From Oceanicaulis sp. BBD 1991-10 (GTDB lineage Bacteria; Pseudomonadota; Alphaproteobacteria; Caulobacterales; Maricaulaceae): 42,256 nt of DNA. The position numbers and the translations under genes are program-made. The notes below the pieces were generated by a model. That model was not told the DNA's origin. It saw only the letters and a list, made by a program, of their open reading frames with translations, and made no database searches. The stretch is taken from positions 1 through 42,256 of the forward strand of contig LYSW01000020.1 of NCBI GenBank assembly GCA_001657295.1. The letters are read 5' to 3'. Shown here piece after piece: positions 1-8,762 of the stretch (positions are counted from its first letter, which is position 1; every line of letters begins with the position of its first letter).

Positions 1-11
1 AATAGACCGGT

Positions 12-48
12 CAAAGAAAACCGCCCCTCCCGTTTCCGGAAGGGGCGG
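12..48 (-). terminator. Rho-independent terminator of the metalloprotease gene
   Basis: Read on the minus strand, a GC-rich stem (CCGCCCCT pairing with AGGGGCGG, 21-48) is followed by TTTTCTTT. It lies 27 bases past the stop codon of the upstream protease gene, so it most likely ends that transcript. Confidence 0.85.
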
Positions 49-75
49 CCTCTTCAAGCCGGTCTTTCGACCCGA

Positions 76-2658
76 CTATCCTTCAAACGCCGAGATCAGC
101 GTCCGCAGATTGGCCCGGTGGGCGCGCGCTTCGCGCGAGCCGCCCAGGTCGGGCATCCACTCCGGCCCCAGCCAGCCTTTGACGTCATTGATCGACGCGA
201 GGGCCGCAGAACGTGCGACCGGCGGATAGGTCCCGGTGTCGCCGACAATCGCAATCAGCGTGGTCAGATAGGCCACCTGGAGGTTTTGGCGGTAGGTGTT
301 CGGATTGCCGCGGATATCGGCCTCGAACATCATCGCCGTCAGATCGGCCATATAATCCGCCACCGGATAGTCATTGCCGTAACGCGCGGTGTCGACCATG
401 CGCTCCAGCACGTTGGGGTGGGTCAGATGGGTGAGCACGGCGCGCTGCTGGGCGAAGGCCCGGGCATGCAGCGAGGGATCCTCGTCGACGCCCCAGTGAG
501 ACCAGCCGCGGCGCTGGCGTTGGAGATGGTCGGCGAACGCCTCTTCCACCTCGAAGGCCTCAGGACCAAACAGCGCCGCCTCCAGCACCTCCAGCGCCTG
601 TTCCTGCGTGTCGCGAGACACGGGCACCAGCGGGGTCTCGGCGCCGGTCTGACCGACCGCAGCCCGGTTGTTGTACACGCCGCCGATATGGCGCGAGGCC
701 ACATTGGCCGCACCGAAACGCTGACCTGTCAGGATGAGATAGCTGGTGACCAGAGGCTGATAGGACTGGCCTTCCCGCAACATGCGGTCGGGCAGGCCTT
801 CCAGCGTCGTATTGACGAGGTCGACACGACCTTGAGCCCAGGTGACCGGGTCGTCGGACAGATCATTGATCATGACGCGCGGGTCGATGTGACGGCCCGG
901 GGCGCGCATGTCGTCCGCATCATTGCCGAAGAAATTCTCCCGCTCGGTGGAGCGCTCCAGGATCGCCGGCAGAGCGGCGGCGTCGGCCGTATAGCCGTAC
1001 TGGACCGCCCAGATGTCATAAGCGCCGGGAACTTCCTGAGAATACTGGAACTCGCCCGAGCTCATGTCCGTCGGCAGGTTCAGCGCCGGATAATCCATGA
1101 TGGAGTGGGTGGCCGTGTCGCCGGTCGCCAACTCCTCCAAGGACACGCCGGAGCTGGCGCCCATATTGTGCGCCAGGCCGATGGTGTGGCCGATCTCGTG
1201 AATGATCAGATAGTGCAAGGCCTGCCGGATCAGCTCGTTCTGGGTCTCCAGCGAAGCGCCCTGCACTTGCATCATCGCCAGCGCACCCTGCGTCTCCATC
1301 TGCAGGTGCTCGGCGAAATTACACATCGCGCCGTGCTCGTGCTCCATCGGGAAGCCGGCTTCGCCGGTCAGCTCTTCGACCATGTCCTGCGGCATCCAGC
1401 CGGACAGGCCGGCCACGTCGAACACGTCGGAAAAACGGATCCGGTTCGTCAGGAAGACATATTCCAGCATGATGTCCGCGCCGATGATTTCACCGGTGCG
1501 CGGATTGGTGAAGCTGGGGCCGTAGCCGCCGAACGGCGGCGTCGGCGATGAGGTCCAGCGCAGCACGTTGTAGCGGATATCGCCGGCGTCCCAGTCAGCG
1601 TCGTCGGGCTGCTGGCGCACTTCGATCGCATTGGAGAAACCGGCCGCCTCGAACGCGACATTCCAGGTCAGCGCGGCTTCGCGAATGGTGTCGCGATACT
1701 CTTCCGGCGTGGTGTTTTCAATCCACCACACAATCGGCTCGACCGGGTCGGAGATCTCCGCATCCGGGTCCTGCTTCACCAGCCGCCAGCGATTGATGAC
1801 ATCATTGAACGGCGTATAGCCCGGATCGGTCAGATTGGTGACCTGCTCCAGGAAATAGCCGACGCGGAAATCGTCCGCGCGCGGCTCGAAGCCGTCGTCA
1901 GGCATGGCCACGAAGCTGTGCTGCATCTGCACGGCGACCGCCCGCGCATCGGTGATCTCCGGCCCGCCGAAATTGCGCGGCGTGGCGTTGTGGTAGACGT
2001 ATTCCACCAGAATATCAGTGTTTTCCGGATAGGAGCGGTGCTCCAGAACCCGGGTCAGATTGGCTTGCAGGCGGCCCATATTGAACGCCTGAGCCGCGGC
2101 CGGGCCCTGCGGGCCGGTCGGCTTGACCTGATGCAGGTCTTCGCCTTTCAGCACATCGCCGATATCGATGAGATAGCGCGCTTGCGTGCCCGCTTCTTCA
2201 TCGGCTTCGGTTTCCGCGACGATCGACAGCTGGGCGAGCGGCGCGCGCGTGATGTTGGCGTCGGCCGCGCGCGAGAGCGCATTGTCGTCATCGAACGCGA
2301 AATTCGTATTCACCTGCGCGATTTCGATATCGCCATAGCGCTTGTTGAACTCGAAGACCGCATTGTCGCGATACTGACCGCGGAACAGGCCGGTGCGCGG
2401 CGCGCCGTCTTCGGCATAGGTGAAGTAGATGAATTCCTCACCCAGCTGGGATTCGGCGATCTCCAGATACAGATCACCGTCCTCGGGATCATAATAGAGG
2501 GTGAACAGGCCTTCGGCGGCTTCGAAGTCCTCGACATAGCTCTCGATGCTATTGTCGTCTTCCTCTTCCTCGTCCTCGCTGTCTTGCGCAAAGGACGGCG
2601 AAGCGACCGCAATAGCGGCCAGCGCCGCTGCGAACCAGCGACTGTTACAATATTTCAT
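76..2658 (-). CDS. Secreted zinc-dependent metalloprotease (DUF5117/DUF5118 type)
   Basis: This 860-residue protein is a probable exported peptidase. A signal peptide ends near residue 24 (ASPSFAQ), so it should act in the periplasm or outside the cell. The catalytic zinc motif HEIGHTIGLAH begins at His487, giving the metzincin pattern HExxHxxGxxH with ligands His487, His491 and His497. The long N-terminal half matches what I recall of the DUF5117/DUF5118 zinc-protease family. The stretch right after the signal peptide is strikingly acidic (EDEEEEDD). The ATG start is supported by a strong GGGAGGGGAG ribosome-binding site about eight bases upstream. The gene stands alone, divergent from ychF, and ends at a terminator. 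The substrate is unknown. The protease class is secure; family naming is from recognition only. Confidence 0.85.
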   Translation of the reverse strand: MKYCNSRWFAAALAAIAVASPSFAQDSEDEEEEDDNSIESYVEDFEAAEGLFTLYYDPEDGDLYLEIAESQLGEEFIYFTYAEDGAPRTGLFRGQYRDNAVFEFNKRYGDIEIAQVNTNFAFDDDNALSRAADANITRAPLAQLSIVAETEADEEAGTQARYLIDIGDVLKGEDLHQVKPTGPQGPAAAQAFNMGRLQANLTRVLEHRSYPENTDILVEYVYHNATPRNFGGPEITDARAVAVQMQHSFVAMPDDGFEPRADDFRVGYFLEQVTNLTDPGYTPFNDVINRWRLVKQDPDAEISDPVEPIVWWIENTTPEEYRDTIREAALTWNVAFEAAGFSNAIEVRQQPDDADWDAGDIRYNVLRWTSSPTPPFGGYGPSFTNPRTGEIIGADIMLEYVFLTNRIRFSDVFDVAGLSGWMPQDMVEELTGEAGFPMEHEHGAMCNFAEHLQMETQGALAMMQVQGASLETQNELIRQALHYLIIHEIGHTIGLAHNMGASSGVSLEELATGDTATHSIMDYPALNLPTDMSSGEFQYSQEVPGAYDIWAVQYGYTADAAALPAILERSTERENFFGNDADDMRAPGRHIDPRVMINDLSDDPVTWAQGRVDLVNTTLEGLPDRMLREGQSYQPLVTSYLILTGQRFGAANVASRHIGGVYNNRAAVGQTGAETPLVPVSRDTQEQALEVLEAALFGPEAFEVEEAFADHLQRQRRGWSHWGVDEDPSLHARAFAQQRAVLTHLTHPNVLERMVDTARYGNDYPVADYMADLTAMMFEADIRGNPNTYRQNLQVAYLTTLIAIVGDTGTYPPVARSAALASINDVKGWLGPEWMPDLGGSREARAHRANLRTLISAFEG

Positions 2659-2831
2659 TAGGGCAGCTCCCCTCCCAAGTTGTCGAGGCGCAAACTAAGG
2701 CGTTGAACATGAAAGGTCCAAGGCCTGGCGATTACGTTTCCGTAAGCTGACGCAGCGCCGTGACGGTTTTGCACCTGTCTGGCGATGCAACGGCCTTGGC
2801 GCGCGCCGGCAGGTTTCTATTTTGTTCCGCC

Positions 2832-3047
2832 ATGCCTCATCTCGATCCCGATCTCTGCAACACGCTGGCCTACGCGCTGTGGCGCTCTCATTGGAGAAGA
2901 CATCTCCATGACCTTGAAGCGTGCCGCATGGCGGCGCGGGATCTGGCGGCGCACCTGGAACGCGCTGGCTATCGGTGCGACCGTTCAAACGCGCTCGAGC
3001 CCCATGGCGGCCTGGCGCGCGGGCGCTCGAAAGACGGCGCGGCGTAG
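2832..3047 (+). CDS. Possible small hypothetical protein
   Basis: A 71-residue frame starts at the ATG in the metalloprotease-ychF gap. Its first 50 residues are a plausible helical sequence rich in Arg, His, Ala and Leu (LAYALWRSHWRRHLHDLEAC) and contain the phrase AAHLERAGYRC, which resembles small alphaproteobacterial proteins of unknown function. No good ribosome-binding site is visible before the ATG. An overlapping frame of similar length (2785-3102) competes with it. The call rests on protein-like composition only. Confidence 0.35.
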   Translation: MPHLDPDLCNTLAYALWRSHWRRHLHDLEACRMAARDLAAHLERAGYRCDRSNALEPHGGLARGRSKDGAA

Positions 3048-3126
3048 CAGCCCGGGCTTTGCGCGGCTCAACAGTTCATCCTATACGGCCCGCCAGACCT
3101 GATCATCGGACAAGGAATGCGGCGCC

Positions 3127-4224
3127 ATGGGATTTAAATGCGGGATTGTCGGCCTGCCCAATGTGGGCAAGTCCACGCTGTTCAACGCCCTCACCCAGAC
3201 CGCCGCGGCGCAGGCGGCGAATTATCCCTTCTGCACCATCGAACCCAATGTCGGCGAGGTGGCGGTGCCGGAACCGCGCCTGGACGCGCTGGCGGACATC
3301 GCCAGCTCGGCCAATGTCGTGCCCGCCCGGATGAATTTCGTCGATATCGCCGGCCTGGTGGAAGGCGCCAGCAAGGGCGAAGGGCTGGGCAATCAATTCC
3401 TCGCCAATATCCGCGAGACGGATGCGGTGCTCTACGTCCTGCGCTGTTTTGAGGACGGCGACATCACCCATGTCGCCGGCAAGATCGATCCGCTCGCAGA
3501 TTTTGAGACCGTCGAGACTGAATTGATGCTCGCGGATCTGGAGAGCCTGGAGAAGCGCCGGGCGACGCTGGAGAAAAAGGCCAAGACCGGCGACAAGGAC
3601 GCCAAGGTGACGCTGCAATTGGTCGATCTGGCGCTCGCTGAATTGCGCGAAGGCCGCCCCGCGCGCCGCGCCGACGTGCCCGAAGACCAGCAGCGTGAAT
3701 GGAAAATGCTGCAGCTCCTCACCTCCAAGCCGGTCCTCTTCGTCGCCAATGTGGACGAGGATAGCGCCGCGACCGGTAATGCGTACTCCAGGCAAGTTGA
3801 AGCGCGCGCCGCGGAAGACGGCGCGGTCGCGGTGGTGATCTCCGCCAAGATCGAATCCGAGCTCGCGCTTCTGGAAGCCGATGAGCGGACCGAATATCTT
3901 GAAGAGCTGGGGCTGGAGGAGCCGGGACTGAACCGCCTCATCCACGCCGGCTACGACCTGCTGGATCTTCAGACCTATTTCACGGCCGGGCCCAAAGAGG
4001 CGCGCGCCTGGACCATCCGCCGCGGCTGGACCGCGCCCAAGGCCGCCGGCGTCATCCATGGCGACTTTGAACGCGGCTTCATCAAGGCGGAGACGATCGC
4101 CTATGCCGATTATGTCGCCCATGGCGGTGAAAGCGGCGCCCGCGACGCCGGCAAGCTGCGCCAGGAAGGCAAGGATTACGTCGTCCAGGACGGCGACGTT
4201 ATGCTGTTTAAATTCAATGTCTAA
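3127..4224 (+). CDS. ychF: Redox-regulated ATPase YchF (Obg-like GTPase family)
   Basis: This 365-residue protein is a full-length YchF/EngD/OLA1, a ribosome-associated P-loop NTPase that prefers ATP over GTP. The P-loop GLPNVGKST lies near the N-terminus, the switch region reads VDIAGLVEGASKGEGLGNQFL, and the NVDED motif replaces the usual NKxD base-recognition motif, as expected for this family. The C-terminus ends FKFNV, the conserved YchF tail after the TGS domain. The ATG follows an AAGGA about eleven bases upstream. Only six bases separate its stop from rlmJ, so the two are probably co-transcribed, a pairing of two ribosome-related functions. Confidence 0.97.
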   Translation: MGFKCGIVGLPNVGKSTLFNALTQTAAAQAANYPFCTIEPNVGEVAVPEPRLDALADIASSANVVPARMNFVDIAGLVEGASKGEGLGNQFLANIRETDAVLYVLRCFEDGDITHVAGKIDPLADFETVETELMLADLESLEKRRATLEKKAKTGDKDAKVTLQLVDLALAELREGRPARRADVPEDQQREWKMLQLLTSKPVLFVANVDEDSAATGNAYSRQVEARAAEDGAVAVVISAKIESELALLEADERTEYLEELGLEEPGLNRLIHAGYDLLDLQTYFTAGPKEARAWTIRRGWTAPKAAGVIHGDFERGFIKAETIAYADYVAHGGESGARDAGKLRQEGKDYVVQDGDVMLFKFNV

Positions 4225-4230
4225 GAGCCC

Positions 4231-5124
4231 ATGAATTATCGCCACGCCTTCCATGCCGGCAATTTCGCAGACGTGCTCAAGCACGCCGTGCTGGCGCTCT
4301 GCTTTGAGCATCTCAAGGCCAAGGCCAAGCCGTTTCGCTATATCGACACGCATGCCGGGATCGGCCTTTACGACCTGACCTCGGACGAAGCCCGGCGCAG
4401 CCCGGAATTTGAGGATGGCGTTCAGCGGGTGATCGCGGCGGATAAGCCCGCTGATGTCGCAGCGGCGCTTAAGCCCCTGCTGGACGCCGTCGCGGCCTGC
4501 AACGAAGGCGAGGCATTGACCGCTTATCCGGGCTCGCCGCAGGTCGCGGCCGCGCTGATGCGCCCGACAGACCGAATCCAGCTGTGCGAGCTGCATCCTG
4601 ACGACGCCAGGACGCTGGATCAGCGTTACGCCAAGGACGCCCGGGTCAAGGTGGAGGCGCGCGATGGGTATAAAGCGCTGAAATCCATCCTGCCGCCTGT
4701 CGAGAAGCGCGGCCTGGTGCTGATAGACCCGCCCTTTGAACATCGCGATGAGATGGCCTTCATGGCCGAGGCGGCGATGACCGGCCTCAATCGCTGGCCC
4801 ACGGGCACGTTCATTTTCTGGCGCCCGCTGAAGGATTTGTGGGCGCAGGAGCGCTTCGACGTCGGACTGGCCGAGTGGCTGATCGCGGAAAAGCAGATTG
4901 CGCCGGAAAAAATCCTGCGCGCGGATTTGTGGGTCCGGGACCTGGAGAGCGACGGCAAGCTCGCCGGCGCCGGCGTGATGGTGGTCAATCCGCCTTATTT
5001 GCTGGAGGACCAGCTGCTGGCGCTGCTGCCCTGGCTGGCGGAGGCGCTCCGCCAGGGCGACGGCGCAGGCTGGCGGCTGGACGGCGGGATCGCGGAAGAC
5101 AGCCTGCTGGTCGACGAGTTCTAA
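4231..5124 (+). CDS. rlmJ: 23S rRNA (adenine(2030)-N6)-methyltransferase RlmJ
   Basis: This 297-residue protein matches RlmJ, which methylates A2030 (E. coli numbering) of 23S rRNA using S-adenosylmethionine. It begins with the family signature MNYRHAFHAGNFADVLKH. An SAM-site region is visible as IDTHAGIGLYDL, and the catalytic motif reads LVLIDPPFE (an N6-adenine methyltransferase DPPY-type motif). Length is near the family norm of about 280. It directly follows ychF. Its TAA stop is one base from the stop of the convergent transporter gene, with no terminator between them. Confidence 0.95.
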   Translation: MNYRHAFHAGNFADVLKHAVLALCFEHLKAKAKPFRYIDTHAGIGLYDLTSDEARRSPEFEDGVQRVIAADKPADVAAALKPLLDAVAACNEGEALTAYPGSPQVAAALMRPTDRIQLCELHPDDARTLDQRYAKDARVKVEARDGYKALKSILPPVEKRGLVLIDPPFEHRDEMAFMAEAAMTGLNRWPTGTFIFWRPLKDLWAQERFDVGLAEWLIAEKQIAPEKILRADLWVRDLESDGKLAGAGVMVVNPPYLLEDQLLALLPWLAEALRQGDGAGWRLDGGIAEDSLLVDEF

Positions 5125-5125
5125 T

Positions 5126-6433
5126 TCACTCCGCCGGGGCGGCTTCGCCTTCGCCGAACATTTGCCCGCGCTCCGCCCAGTAGACGATCGCGATCGCAAA
5201 GGCGCCCATCACCACGAATCCGCCGATCAGCGGCACCACGGTGCCGTCATACATCGCCCCGATCAGCGAGCCCAAAAACGCGCCGGACATGGAGGTGACG
5301 CCGCCATATAGCGCCGCCGTGGTGCCGGCGCGCTCGCCCGCCGGCTCCATCACCAGGGCGGAGAAATTCGCGCCCATCCAGGCGAACATCACAAGCGCTG
5401 TCGTCAGCAAGGTGAGATAGACCCAAAACGGCGGCTGTCCGAAGGCCGCGATCACCAGATGCAGCAGATTCACCGCCAGAAAGGCGGCGAGCGCGGTGTG
5501 GGAAATGCGCCGCATGCCGATCCGGCGCACGATGCGAGCATTGAGAATATTCGCCAGCGCCAGTCCGATCGCGACGCCGCCGAAGGCGACCGCGAACCAT
5601 TCGTCCAGCCCGTAGAGTTCGGCCAGCACCTGTTCAGACGTGGCGATGAAGGCGAACAGCGCTCCGAAAATCAGCGCAGCCGCGCTCATATAGCCGAAGG
5701 TGACCCGGTGGCTGGCGGCGAGCTGGTAATTGCGTGCGGCGGCCGCAAAGGACAGCGGGATCCGATTGTGATCCGACAAGGTCTCCGGCAGCCGCGTCAG
5801 CATCCACACGGTAATCCCCCCGCCCAACACCAGAAGCACGCCGAATATCGCCTGCCAAGGCGCCACGAAGAGCACCATCTGTCCGATGCCCGGCGCCAGG
5901 ATGGGGGCGATCATGAAGACCGTCATGGCGAAACTCATGATTTCCGCCATGCGGCGTCCCGAGACCAGGTCGCGCACCACCGCCACGGCGACCACGCGCG
6001 TCGCCGCCGCCGCCACGCCCTGAAGCGTGCGCGCGATGATCATCCACATCATGTCCGGCGCAAGCAGGCACAGCACGGTGGCGCCCAGATAGGCGGCGAG
6101 CGCATATAGCAAGGTGCGCCGACGGCCCAGCGCATCGGCCAACGGCCCGAAGCCCAGCTGGGCGAGACCGAAACCGAAGACATAGGCGGTGATCACCAGC
6201 TGGCGGTCATTGCCCGGCGCCCCGAGCGCCGCGCCGATCTCCCCCAACGCCGGCAACAGGATGTCGATGGACAATGCGTTGAGCGCCATCAAGACGCCGA
6301 CCATGGCGATCAGCTCCACCGTCGATAGCGACGGTGTTTGACGGTCGGACGAAGACAGGCGCAAAGAACGAAACTCTAAATGATATACCAAGTCGGCGGA
6401 CGCTAATCCGCGCCGCCGTCTCCGTCGAGCCAT
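5126..6433 (-). CDS. Bcr/CflA-type MFS drug efflux transporter
   Basis: The 435-residue frame encodes an inner-membrane major facilitator protein with about twelve hydrophobic segments. The first membrane helix contains the family phrase LSIDILLPALGEIG, and the loop after helix 2 reads GPLADALGRRRTLLYA, a classic MFS motif A. This places it in the Bcr/CflA drug:H+ antiporter group; the substrate cannot be told. The start is uncertain: the first ATG lies 12 bases after the hydratase stop but gives an odd Arg-rich leader with no ribosome-binding site. A start in the next 35 codons, such as a TTG at 6364, would put helix 1 close to the N-terminus as in relatives. Confidence 0.88.
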   Translation of the reverse strand: MARRRRRRGLASADLVYHLEFRSLRLSSSDRQTPSLSTVELIAMVGVLMALNALSIDILLPALGEIGAALGAPGNDRQLVITAYVFGFGLAQLGFGPLADALGRRRTLLYALAAYLGATVLCLLAPDMMWMIIARTLQGVAAAATRVVAVAVVRDLVSGRRMAEIMSFAMTVFMIAPILAPGIGQMVLFVAPWQAIFGVLLVLGGGITVWMLTRLPETLSDHNRIPLSFAAAARNYQLAASHRVTFGYMSAAALIFGALFAFIATSEQVLAELYGLDEWFAVAFGGVAIGLALANILNARIVRRIGMRRISHTALAAFLAVNLLHLVIAAFGQPPFWVYLTLLTTALVMFAWMGANFSALVMEPAGERAGTTAALYGGVTSMSGAFLGSLIGAMYDGTVVPLIGGFVVMGAFAIAIVYWAERGQMFGEGEAAPAE

Positions 6434-6445
6434 AAAACGGAATGG

Positions 6446-7318
6446 TCAGTATTCCGGGTCTTCGTCCCAGGGCCATCCGGGCGGATAATCGCCGGGGACC
6501 TGGCCGGGGAAGTTCGGCGGACGTTTCTCGAGGAAGCTGGTCACGCCCTCCACCGCATCCGCGCTGACGCCCCGATGTAAAATCGCCCGGCTCTCCAGAC
6601 GATGGGCGTCCATGGGGTGCGGCGCGCCCAGCATGCGCCAAACCAGGCGCCGGTTCATCGCGACCGACACCGCCGCGGTGTTGGCGGTCAGCGCCCGCGC
6701 CTTCTCCATGGCGCGCTCCAGCACGGCGTCCGGCGTGTCGGCGAGCGCGGTGACCAGCTTTTTCTCCAGCGCTTCCGCGGCCAGGAAGGTCCGGCCGGAC
6801 AGCCCCCAGTCCAGCGCGGTTTCAATACCCACCAGGCGCGGCAGGAACCAGCTCGCCGCCCCGTCCCAGGCGATGCCGCGCTTGGTGAACGGCATGGCGA
6901 ATTTCGCGCCCGCCAGCGCCACGCGCGCATCCATGGGCAGGATCACCGTCGCGCCAATGCCCACCGCCGCGCCGTTGATGGCGGCCACCACGGGCTTTTC
7001 GCTGTCGAACACGCGCAGATTCATCAGCCCGCCGGTGTCGCGCCATTTCGGATCGGTGTCGTCGAACGCGCCCGAGCCCTGCGCCTCCTGCAGCATGGCG
7101 AAGGCTTCCGCCCCCGCCGATAAATCCGCGCCCGCGCAGAACGCTTTGCCTGCGCCGGTGACCACCACGGCGCGCACGGACGGATCGGCGTCCGTTGCGT
7201 TAAACGCCTCCGCGACTTCGCGGCCCATCTGAGGCGTGAAGGCGTTCATCGCCTCAGGCCGGTTAAGCGTGATCAGGCCCAGGCCGTCGGAAATGTCGAG
7301 GGTGATGGTGTCAGGCAC
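6446..7318 (-). CDS. Enoyl-CoA hydratase/isomerase family protein
   Basis: This 290-residue crotonase-fold protein probably hydrates or isomerises an acyl-CoA in fatty-acid or related catabolism. The N-terminus reads ITLDISDGLGLITLNRPEAMNAF, and the oxyanion-hole and CoA-binding signatures AFCAGADLSAG and INGAAVGIGATVILPMD are present. The GTG at 7318 is chosen because GGGAGG lies five bases upstream; a longer frame to 7387 lacks such a site. The exact substrate is unclear because the family is broad. The C-terminal phrase EGVTSFLEKRPPNFPG is typical of the family. The gene precedes the MFS transporter by 12 bases and may share its transcript. Confidence 0.9.
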   Translation of the reverse strand: MPDTITLDISDGLGLITLNRPEAMNAFTPQMGREVAEAFNATDADPSVRAVVVTGAGKAFCAGADLSAGAEAFAMLQEAQGSGAFDDTDPKWRDTGGLMNLRVFDSEKPVVAAINGAAVGIGATVILPMDARVALAGAKFAMPFTKRGIAWDGAASWFLPRLVGIETALDWGLSGRTFLAAEALEKKLVTALADTPDAVLERAMEKARALTANTAAVSVAMNRRLVWRMLGAPHPMDAHRLESRAILHRGVSADAVEGVTSFLEKRPPNFPGQVPGDYPPGWPWDEDPEY

Positions 7319-7388
7319 GCGCGCCTCCCATGGAATCATCTTCGGCAAGTCTAGGCCGCGCCGCCGCCGCGGCGCTAATCCAAACATG

Positions 7389-7420
7389 AAAACGGCCGCC
7401 CTCGTTTGAGAGCGGCCGCC
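7389..7420 (-). terminator. Rho-independent terminator after the peroxiredoxin gene
   Basis: On the minus strand an 11-bp stem (CGGCCGCTCTC pairing with GAGGGCGGCCG, one wobble pair, loop AAAC) is followed by TTTTC. It lies 24 bases past the peroxiredoxin stop and separates that gene from the hydratase. Confidence 0.85.
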
Positions 7421-7443
7421 TCATGCTCAGTCGCGAGCGCGAC

Positions 7444-8079
7444 CTACTTGTTCGGCTGCGGCGTGGTGCGCAGGTAAGGCTTGATCTTGGTGTAGCCCTT
7501 CGGGAAGAGCTTGTCGGCGTCTTCATCGGATACGGCCGGGACCACGATCACGTCTTCGCCGTCCTGCCAGTTGACCGGGGTGGCGACCTTGTAGCCGTCG
7601 GTCAGCTGCAGGGAGTCCAGAAGGCGCAGGACCTCGTTGAAATTCCGGCCGGCGCTGGGCGGATAGGTGAAGGTGGCGCGGATCTTCTTGTTGGGGTCGA
7701 TGACATAGACCGCGCGGACCGTGACCTTCGGGTCGGCGTTCGGATGGATCATCGTATAGAGCTCGGACACGGCGCGGTCGGTGTCGGCGATGATCGGGAA
7801 ATTCATCTTCACCGACTGGGTTTCTTCGATGTCCTTGACCCATTCATGGTGATCGCCGATCGGATCGACCGAGAGGGCGATGGCTTTGGCGCCGCGCTTG
7901 GCGAACTCGTCCTTCAGCTTGGCGGTGTAGCCCAGCTCGGTGGTGCAGACCGGGGTGAAATCGGCCGGGTGGGAGAAGAAGATCACCCAGTCATCGCCGA
8001 TCCAGTCGTGGAATTTGATCGGGCCTTCGGTGGTATCAGCTTCAAAATCGGGGGCGACATCGCCGAGCAGGAGGGACAT
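7444..8079 (-). CDS. 1-Cys peroxiredoxin (Prx6 subfamily)
   Basis: This 211-residue thiol peroxidase reduces hydrogen peroxide and organic hydroperoxides in the cytosol. The peroxidatic cysteine is Cys45 in HPADFTPVCTTELG, the conserved PxxxTxxC motif. It is the only cysteine in the protein, so it is a 1-Cys enzyme needing an external thiol reductant. The long C-terminal domain after residue 160 and the phrase VYVIDPNKKIRATFTYPPSAGRN fit the Prx6 subfamily rather than AhpC or BCP. The gene is monocistronic, divergent from sixA and closed by its own terminator. KatG, another peroxide scavenger, lies 2.5 kb away. Confidence 0.93.
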   Translation of the reverse strand: MSLLLGDVAPDFEADTTEGPIKFHDWIGDDWVIFFSHPADFTPVCTTELGYTAKLKDEFAKRGAKAIALSVDPIGDHHEWVKDIEETQSVKMNFPIIADTDRAVSELYTMIHPNADPKVTVRAVYVIDPNKKIRATFTYPPSAGRNFNEVLRLLDSLQLTDGYKVATPVNWQDGEDVIVVPAVSDEDADKLFPKGYTKIKPYLRTTPQPNK

Positions 8080-8150
8080 GAAATTGCTCCAGGGTTTGGG
8101 CGACAGGTTTGCCGCCAGGATCGAACGCGCGTTTACTTGGACCCCCGACT

Positions 8151-8170
8151 CCCAGGGCGCAAGCCCTGGG
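8151..8170 (+). other. Perfect hairpin with GCAA tetraloop in the sixA leader
   Basis: CCCAGGGC and GCCCTGGG form a perfect 8-bp stem closed by GCAA, a GNRA-type loop. No T-run follows on either strand, so it does not look like a terminator. It lies 38 bases before the sixA ATG, in the divergent promoter region shared with the peroxiredoxin. Confidence 0.5.
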
Positions 8171-8208
8171 CTCTGTTATGACCGGTTTGTGAAGCGCGGA
8201 GCCGCCCC

Positions 8209-8718
8209 ATGCCCCAGCTCATCGTGATCCGTCACGCCAAGGCGGTGGACCGCATGGAGGCCGAGGACGATTTCGAGCGCGGCCTGACCGAGCGCGGCCG
8301 CGAGGACGCCGCCCGGGCTGGCGCGGCGCTGGAAAACGCGGGCTTCAAGGCGGATCTCGCCCTGGTCAGCCCGGCGCGCCGCACCCGGGAGACCTGGCGT
8401 CACATCGGAGACGGGCTGGGCGCGCCGCCGGTCCAGGACCCAATGGCGCTCTATCACGCCACCTTTGAAATGCTGCAGCGCGCCGTGCTGGAAGCCTTGT
8501 CCGGCGGCGCCGAAGCGCCGGTGCTGGTCGGTCATAATCCCGGCGTCGGCGCATTGGTGCACAGCCTTGCCGCAGACGTTGAAACGGACACGCCATTTCC
8601 CCAGGGATGGCCCACCGGCGCGGCGGCCGCCTTTGACCTCACCGCGCGCGAGGGCCGCTTGTCTGCGACAAAATGCTTGCTTCTGTTTAACCCGAAGAGC
8701 GATTTTGGACTCGCCTAA
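8209..8718 (+). CDS. sixA: SixA-type phosphohistidine phosphatase (histidine phosphatase superfamily)
   Basis: This 169-residue protein belongs to the histidine phosphatase (phosphoglycerate mutase-like) superfamily. The catalytic RHG-type motif is IRHAKA with His9, and the second histidine is His109 in LVGHNPGVG. SPARRTRET carries the conserved phosphate-binding arginine. The short length and sequence resemble SixA, which removes phosphate from histidine in phosphotransfer proteins such as ArcB or the nitrogen PTS. The true substrate here is unknown. The following glycosyltransferase starts within 45 bases, so they may be co-transcribed. Confidence 0.85.
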   Translation: MPQLIVIRHAKAVDRMEAEDDFERGLTERGREDAARAGAALENAGFKADLALVSPARRTRETWRHIGDGLGAPPVQDPMALYHATFEMLQRAVLEALSGGAEAPVLVGHNPGVGALVHSLAADVETDTPFPQGWPTGAAAAFDLTAREGRLSATKCLLLFNPKSDFGLA

Positions 8719-8725
8719 AAGGCGA
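8711..8725 (+). other. Short hairpin containing the sixA stop codon
   Basis: TCGCCT and AGGCGA pair perfectly around AAA; the TAA stop of sixA lies inside the structure and ATTTG follows. It is too short and its tail too poor to be called a terminator with confidence. It could weakly attenuate or protect the 3' end. Confidence 0.35.
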
Positions 8726-8762
8726 ATTTGTGGCGCAATATTCCCTCAGGGGGTATGCGCGC

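Noticed and set aside
118-1551. A 477-residue plus-strand frame inside the metalloprotease gene
   Set aside because: The minus-strand frame has a signal peptide, zinc motif and ribosome-binding site; this one is an Arg/His/Gly-rich antisense shadow.
3103-5199. A 698-residue open frame on the minus strand across ychF and rlmJ
   Set aside because: It lies antisense to two clearly conserved genes and its protein is low in complexity with no domain; it is a GC-rich shadow frame.
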